Below the pieces are notes generated by a model that was not told where the DNA came from, searched no databases, and worked only from the letters and a program-made list of their open reading frames with translations. A program made the translations under genes and the position numbers. From Edaphochlamys debaryana (lineage: Eukaryota; Chlorophyta; Chlorophyceae; Chlamydomonadales), in contig JAEHOE010000096.1 in assembly GCA_016858145.1 (NCBI GenBank), forward strand, positions 372,001 through 436,000: a DNA stretch of 64,000 nt, read 5' to 3'. Positions 57,399 through 64,000 of the stretch are shown in pieces (the first letter of the stretch is position 1; each line of letters starts with the position of its first letter).

Positions 57399-60356
57399 CT
57401 ACTTGCGCGTGTGCGAGTGCCGCTCCCTGCCGGCCCCCGCGCTGTGCCGCTCCCGGCCCCCCGCGCTGTGCCGCTCCTCCGCTGCCACGTCGCGCCACCC
57501 CGCCATCCACTCCTTGTGAGCCCGCTCCTTCTCAGCGGCCCACTCGGGGGGGGCCTGCGTGGTTGGGGGATGCGAGGTGGGGAGGGGGAGGGGTCGCGGG
57601 TGGGACGGGAGGGGAGCAGCACCCCAGCACGCCCTCGTCTCCCTCCTCCTGCCCCACCACCACCCCGCCATCCATCCCCCCCCCCAAGAGCCCTTCACAC
57701 TCACCCTGGGCGACGGCCGCACCACCCGTGCCACCCCCCGCGACGCCAGGTCTGAGGCGATGGCCTTGTTGGTCTCCTTGGCCATGTCCCTGGGGGGAGG
57801 GGGGAGGGGGGGGATGAGGTCGTGTGAGATAGAGGGGATTGTCTTGAAGCTTCATGGACAGGGGATAGTCATGGTGAATGCCCCCCGATGCGCCGCACAA
57901 GGGACGTCGGACGCCAAGCCCTGCGCCCGGCCCCTTGCCTCCCCTTTCAGGGGCCCCCCGCTGCCCGACTGAGAGCCAGGCCCCTCGTCTCCCCAGCACA
58001 CGCAAAGCCAACTCAGACCTCCTCAGCATCGCCGCTCCCCGCCCTGCACCTGCCCCTTCCCCCTCACGCTCCCCTCCCCACCCCCCGCCCGCTGCTCACG
58101 CGTTGCCCGAGGTGATCTTCTTGCGGCCGCCGTAGTCGTGGATCAGGTAGCTGGGGAGGGGATAGGGGGGAGGGGCGATAGGGGGGTGCAGCTTTTGTGG
58201 AGAAGCACGGCGCGGTCGGGAGGGTTTGAGCACCAGGGGCCGCCGTGGACGTGAGGGGGCCCCCTCGTCCCCGCCCCGAGCCCCCTCTGTGCGCTGCCCA
58301 CCCCTGGTTCAGCGCACAATGGATTGGCTCTGTCCACACGGGTCTGAACGCAGGACTCGGCAGCTCATTTGGTGACACCTCTGCCCGCCTGCAAGCACGT
58401 AGCCTCAGCCCACCTGCCCCGCCCCTCCTCTCCCTCCCTCCCTCCCTCCCCTCCCAACCCCCCCCCTCCCCCCCTCCCGCTCTCCCGCTTCTCAGCTTCA
58501 AAAACCCCCCCTCCCCCCCCCTCCCCCCCCCCCTCTCCCCCCCCCCACCTTGCGTTGCAGTCGTCGCACATGAGCAGCACCGCGTGGCCGTTGTCGGGGC
58601 CCAGCTCCTCCTGGGGGGGGGGAAAGGGGGGAGGCAGGGGGGTGAGGCAGGGGGCAGTGGGGTTAGGGGAGGGTAGCGGGCGCTCCTGGGCTGAGAGCTG
58701 CCTCCACCGCTGCCGGCGCGTACGGCCGGAGCCTCCTGCTGTGCCCCGCCTCCCGCTCCCCACTTCTCGCCCCTTCCACGTCACGCTCCCGCAGCGCCCA
58801 CACGCCCCACCCCACCCCACCCCACCCCACCCCCACCTGGAAGTGCCTCAGCGCCCGTGCGTCATGCTTGTCGAAGCCCTGTGGGGCAACGGGGGGGGAG
58901 GTGTGGGGGGCGGGACAGGACAGGGGGATAAGGGGGGGGGGGAGGGGCGGGGGCAGGCCATGGTGCGGGCTGGGCTCCCAGGGGGGCAGGCATGGCCGCA
59001 GGCGTGCCGAGGAGGAGCCGCAACCAGCCACCCTGGTCTTGGGCCTGCATGTGCCCCCCGGGCCTCCCGCCAGGCCCCATGCGGCCCACGCCGGGCCCAG
59101 CCCCTGGGCCCCCACCTTGAGGTGCGGCAGGTCCGGCACCCGCACGAACTCATACGTGGTGGAGTTCTCCTGCGGGTGGGGATGGGGATGGGGGGGTGAT
59201 CTTTGCCGGGAGGGCAGGCGGGGGGAGGGGGTGGGGGTGGCTCGAGGGGCGACGGACCCGGACCCAGCAACAGGCCCCCTCTTCACACACCCAGCCCCAG
59301 CCCCACATGCCCGCCCCCCGCCCACCTGGCAGTGGCACTTGAGGGTCACCCCCAGGCCTGGGGGGGTAAGGGGCGCAAAGGGCGTAGGGTGCGGGGTAGG
59401 GATGGGTCGAGGGCAGGAGGTCCGCCCTCCAGCGGCGGGTGGTGGGCCGGGGCCCCGCACAGGCGGCCCCGCTTGCACCCCTCCTGCTGGTTATCGCCCT
59501 TAGCCCCCCAACCCCCCCAACCTCCCTCCTCTCCCCGTACCTCCGTACGGCGTCTCTCTCCCCTGCGAGCACTTGTCGCAGCCACCTGCAAAGGGGGGGG
59601 GCGGCGGGCGGTGCGGGGCAGGCGGGGGAAGGGCTCAGGGGCCGAAGCCTGAACATGTCAGAGCGTGCCTCGCCCTCTTCCCCGGCCGCCGACTGAGCGA
59701 GGATCCTACACAAATTCTGGCCCAAGGATGCCCCGGGTCTGCCAATGGGCTGCCACACACAGCCCCCCCCCGGGGTCGCACACGCTCACCCCAGTTCTTG
59801 TCCTGGGACGTGTCTGCAAGAGGGGGGGCGGAGGGGGGGCGGAGGGCCTCAGGGACGCTCCGAGGGCCCCAGCGGGGTGCACATGCGCCCCCACGCGGCA
59901 GCAGCGCGTGGGAGCCCCCGCCCCCATGCGCGCCTGCACACCCCCTCGCTCCGCTCCCCGTCCCCCTCGCTGCCTCCACCCCCCCTGCCCCCCCCCACCG
60001 TAGAAGCTGTTGGTGCCCTTGCCCTGGCAGGAGGTGCACACCTTGAGCCGGGGCCGCTCGTCCTCCTGCCGAGGGGGGGGAGGGAGGGGGCAGGGGGAGG
60101 GAAGGGGGAGGGGGAGGGGGGAGGGGGGGGGGGGCAGGGGGAGGGAGGGAGGGGGGGGGGGGGGGGGGCCGGGGGAGGGAGGGAGGGGAGGAGCAGCGGG
60201 GGCACGTGGGGAGGGGGGTGGAAGGGCTTCAGGGGGAGCGCCCTGCAGCCTGCTCGCCTTGCCGTGGGGGGAGCTGCCCCTGCCCCCCTGCCCCTGGCCC
60301 CCTCGCCAAACGCCTACCTTTGCTCCTCCGCCAAGTGCCTTCAGCTTATTGAACAT
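57399..60356 (-). CDS. Unknown Cys-rich (zinc-ribbon-like) protein, paralogue A
   Basis: Eleven exons close to 218 aa: 60356-60318, 60065-59999, 59813-59790, 59585-59541, 59357-59326, 59169-59116, 58878-58837, 58610-58549, 58150-58100, 57789-57705, 57554-57399. It starts MFNKLKALGGGAK, then CTSCQGKG, CDKCSQGRETPYGG, LKCHCQ, YEFVRVPDLPHLKGFDKHDA, LLMCDDCNASYLIHDYGGRKK and DMAKETNKAIASDLASRGVA, each matching paralogue B in order and spacing. The tail differs: a charged helix (EWAAEKERAHKEWMAGWRDV) followed by a short repeat RHSAGGRE / RHSAGAGRE / RHSHTRK. It has three introns that B lacks (within the first Cys region and inside YEF...HLK|GFDKH). Function unknown; conservation of all eight paired cysteines argues for metal binding. 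Confidence 0.82.
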
Positions 60357-62558
60357 GTGCAGGCCGTTATGAGCTCAAGGGGAAGAGCTGGCAATGGAAC
60401 AGCCCCAGCAGCAGAGGGACTGTCGGGGCCGCTCGGGAGGGAAGAAGGGCCGGCAAAAAGAAGACCGGGTCTCAATGAGGGTTGGGACGCTTGAAATTTA
60501 TCTCATCTGTGCCGCTATGACATTTAGGGCCCGCAGGCGAGGTGGCCCCCAGGAGAGGAGAGACATGCCGAGCGACATGCGGCTCTTTTCAACTGCCTCC
60601 GGAGCCCTGTGCTTCCATACCATCCCTTCAGCCTACAGCACATCTCTTGGTGCCGTTTGGCTCACACGCACCGTCTGGCGCCTGGACGCTATTGGCCGCC
60701 TGATAAGTCTTCTTCGCACGAGCTTAGGTAGCACACAAGATTTTACAAGTTGATAAGAAAGGCAAGGATTAAACGCTGTGTGCGGTCGGCGCTCGGCGGT
60801 CAAGGGGTCTCGGCGAATTGCGCCCGAAACAGCTTTGGTCAGGTCGCACAGCCTTGAAGTAAGCAACAGAAAGCTCGAGGGTTGCTACCAAGGTGTATCA
60901 AGTCATCTTCTAAGCTCCCTCTACGTCCGTGACGTATCCCAGAGCACGACACATCGCCGCCCCGCCCCGCCCCTTCTTCCCTTCTTGGGGAGCGCACTTT
61001 CCTGGCCTTGAAACCGGGCTGGTGGGCTGCCCGAGCATCTCAGGGATCACCTGGTAAGTGCAAGTCTGTGTCCGCCTGACCGGATGAGGAACTTGTGGCT
61101 CGGCGCCATCCTCGCATGCCCTCGACTGCCGGGGTCAGCGGGTTACTGCCCTTCCTGCAACAGCCCCCGGATCCGGCGCCCCAGCCCCTGGGGCACTCAA
61201 GAGGTAGCTTTGAGACACAGACAGGGAGGCACGTGGGGCCAGGCGCCAGCCGGGGGGATCACCCGGGGCGCCAGATAGAAGAGCTCGCGGGTGTTACACG
61301 CACGGCGGGCCGAACCCTCACAGCCCTGTCGAAGCCGCATGCGCCCCTTGGGGCCTAGCTTTGGCGGCTTAAGCAACGGCCTCGCTTCCTCCTCCAAAGG
61401 CCTACGTCCCTCAGTCGCTTGGCTTGTCCCTCAGTCGCTTGGCTTGTACCGTAAGCGTGAACTGCTCGAGTAGAGCGCAAAGGAGCACATACAATAATAT
61501 AGCCCTCTCTCCTGTGGTAACCTGGGGCCTCCTGGAGGCACCAGGACACTGCCAGCGCCAACGCGTGTAGCCATCAGGGCAGCCATACCAATTAGTAACC
61601 CCTGTGTGAATCCCATGACTCGCCTGTGGCCTCCCATTTGCATTCAGGGCCACACAACAGAATTTTCGCACACCCTGCGCCGTTATTGCCCCCTTGCTTC
61701 CCTATGACGGCGCATGATCGCCGCACCCGTTCCCTCCCGGGATGCGCAGACATGTGGTAACACTGCTCGCAGCAGACCGCTATGCACCAAGAATGAGTTG
61801 CCGCTATGTGGGGATTGGCGCAGCTAGCCTGGTGCTCAGCCGGCCAACACGCCCCTTGCAACACGCCCCGCCGCCAATCTGGCTTAGAATTGGGCCAATA
61901 CATTATTTCGGTAGCTCTCAGTTGTGATCTTCAGCAGAGCTATCTTCACTTAGGAACACAAAGCATAATGAGGCATACATACGCCAGACAGAGCAGTGCT
62001 CGTACACTGGTGACGCACAGCACCGGTACGGCAAAACCACAGGCGCCCCTGGGTTGATGCGTTTCCCTGATGCGTTTCCCCGAGGCCCCAAGCGTTGGGG
62101 CCAGAAGCCCTGCGCTGTCCGCGCTCGGCGGCACGCACACGGTACAGCCTTATTGCGGGGGCGTCAGCCCACGGACCAAGTGGCCCGAAGACCACGTGAG
62201 CCGAAGACCACGTGGCCCGAGCCAGCGCCCCCAGCGATGCGGCGCTCCCCCCTCGCCCGGAGCAGCCCACACGTGACCGCCGGACGCCCCTAGTGGGCCC
62301 CTGTTCATGGGCCTTCTTGGAATGTCTTCGTCCCAGCGCCCCACCACGCAGCCGCCCGGGGACTGCCGGCTCGCCACCTCCCGCGCGTGTCACCTCCCGC
62401 CCTCCCTCCGCTGCAGGAGTCGGGCGGCCCTCGGTGCTTCCCTCGCTCATGTCCGCGCACCTGCGCTCGCACGCAATCAGCTGTGTCCATGGCCTGCCGC
62501 TGCCGCGCCCCCGCCCCTGCCTCCGCATCAGCTCCCTCATCGGCCTCCGCACAGGCGC
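60357..62558. other. Intergenic, no supported gene
   Basis: The first 300 bases are probably the promoter of paralogue A (AAATTTAT at about 60496). The rest is moderate-GC sequence with short direct duplications (61406-61447; a 14-bp GCCGAAGACCACGT motif twice near 62188-62215). No exon chain or RNA gene is recognised. Confidence 0.5.
61406..61447 (+). repeat. Tandem duplication of a 20-bp unit
   Basis: The unit GTCCCTCAGTCGCTTGGCTT occurs twice in direct succession. Confidence 0.9.
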
Positions 62559-63938
62559 TCAGAAGAGGGAGATGTCGCGTCCGAACATGCGGGCCTTGAG
62601 CCAGTCGAACAGGATCAGCACGCGGTTGCGGAACGACACCTGCGGGGGTGTGTGTGTGTGGAGGTAGGGGGAGGTAGGTGGTAAGGGAGGGCCGAGGAGG
62701 TTGGGAGGTGGGCAGGCGCGGAGGCCGGCGTGCAGGTGTGCTGGCCCCCGGGCAGGTAGGGTATGGGGCCTCCGAGGTGAGGCCGGGGGCGGCGTGCCCT
62801 GGCCAGTGCCTTGGCCGGACGCGGCTTCGGGAACGCGGCCCCACCACCGCACCGCGCTGGGCCAGGGCCGCCCGCACCTGCTTGGTGATGTAGACCGACT
62901 TCCACAGCAGGAAGGCGAAGGTACCAAACATCTTGAGGTTGAGCACGTCGAAGGCCTCCACCTGGGTCAGGGCGCGGTTGTTGCCTGCAGCGGCGCAGGG
63001 GATGAGGAGCCGGCGGGCCGGCGAGTTCGGGCCGCAGAGCTCATGACCCCCGTGTCCCGCCCCCCTCCATCCCCTTACCCACCCACGCCACCGCATGCCC
63101 CCATTGCACCCCACTCGCTCGGCTCCTGCCCTGTCCATGTTCCCGTCTCCCCCCTTCCCCCTCCCCCCCCCGCCCCCTGTGCTCACCCACGTAGGCCATC
63201 ATGCCCAGGTTGAGGAACTCGAAGGGGCGGTCCCAGTACCGCACCTCCATGGCCTCGGCCTGGGGGGGGTAGGGGGGGGGAGAGGAGGGGGGGAGAGGGG
63301 ATGGATGGGTTGTAGGTGACCACAGGGCAGGTGAGGGAGGGGAGAGGAGGGAGCGAACGAGACGTGCGAGGGACGCCATGGGGTCGCCACCCAGCACCCA
63401 AAGCGACAGCATGGCCTGCTGGTGCAGGCGCCAGGCACCACCACCACCTGCCTGCCGCTCCCTTCCCCCCTCCCCCTCCCCATCTCCCCCGCCCACCTGC
63501 GCCCTCGCCGCCCGCTCCTCGTCCTCGAAGCTCCGAAGGCACTCGGAGGAGGCGCGCGCCAGGGCCTCGGGGTCCGCACCGCCCGCGGCGGCCGCCAGGG
63601 CCCGCAGCGCCACAATGTCGCACACGGCTGGGGGGAGCCAGGGGGGGGGGGAGTTGAGGCAGGGGGAAACGGGGGGGGGGGAAAGGAAGCAGCACGTCAG
63701 GAGATGAGGACCGCCCTTGAGCCGCGTCACACAATACAGGCACCTCGGCCCAGCGCTGCGTTGCACACACGCACGCGCTCAGCACGCCCAGCACACAGCA
63801 CAAGGGCAGGGGCGCAGCACGCAGCGCGCAGCACGCACCCGCGGGGCTGGGTGCGTCCAGGGGGGCCGCCCCCGTGAGCGCCTCGGCGTGGGATCGGATC
63901 CAGGGGGGCGCATCCATGCGGAAGATGGCGTCAACGAC
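62559..63938 (-). CDS. Type II NAD(P)H dehydrogenase, second copy (5' part off-window)
   Basis: Five 3' exons are in the window: 63938-63839, 63627-63497, 63259-63187, 62984-62878, 62639-62559; the gene continues beyond 64000. They encode a close match to the end of the 45.7-52.2 kb enzyme: [98 protein letters not shown] and the terminal [17 protein letters not shown]. The unusual insert is therefore shared by both copies. Exon sizes of the last two exons are identical (107 and 81 bases), but one border is displaced by 15 bases. The gene faces the first copy tail to tail, so the pair is an inverted duplication about 10 kb apart. Confidence 0.93.
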
Positions 63939-64000
63939 CTGACAGGGGGGGAGGGGGGGAAGGGGGGGGGGGGAACAGGGGGAGGGAAGTGTCAGGCTGC

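Overview
The window is intron-dense, GC-rich nuclear DNA, most likely from a green alga (Chlorophyta). Supporting signs are 8-23 short exons per gene, GC-rich coding sequence full of Ala/Gly/Pro runs, organelle-type leaders on two genes, a plant/algal type II NAD(P)H dehydrogenase pair and a NIMA-related kinase of the kind found in ciliated algae. I cannot name the species. I found no tRNA, rRNA, CRISPR array, bacterial operon or viral gene. All gene models were spliced by hand. Where I give exon lists, GT-AG (or GC-AG) borders and reading phase close without a frameshift.

Layout. 0-2.1 kb (+): 3' end of a probable secreted protein with a MopE/DxDxDG-like motif. 4.3-7.9 kb (+): NEK kinase, 514 aa. 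9.3-10.0 kb (+): sulfiredoxin, 132 aa. 11.4-11.8 kb (+): TATA box and a possible small gene. 12.6-17.0 kb (+): MFS transporter, 719 aa. 17-21.3 kb: mostly empty. 21.3-24.8 kb (-): unknown multi-span membrane protein, 3' end unresolved. 25.9-32.7 kb (-): acyl-CoA oxidase, 19 exons, 672 aa. 33.8-37.6 kb (-): J-domain protein, 324 aa, with a 12-copy minisatellite in one intron. 38.0-43.3 kb (+): large protein with a nuclear-type basic N-terminus and two copies of a B3-like domain, divergent from the J-protein gene. 45.7-52.2 kb (+): type II NAD(P)H dehydrogenase, 23 exons, 710 aa. 54.6-56.7 and 57.4-60.4 kb (-): tandem paralogues of an unrecognised Cys-rich protein, both 218 aa. 62.6-64 kb (-): 3' end of a second type II NAD(P)H dehydrogenase, running off the window.

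The last 18 kb is a family-expansion block: two NAD(P)H dehydrogenases converge tail to tail around the Cys-rich pair. The other genes are ordinary unlinked eukaryotic loci (redox repair, beta-oxidation, chaperone, transport, signalling) with no evident shared pathway.

The main non-genic signals are introns that start in long G runs and end in long C runs, three copies of a short retroposon-like 3' end with a (CAA)n tail, and several intronic minisatellites.
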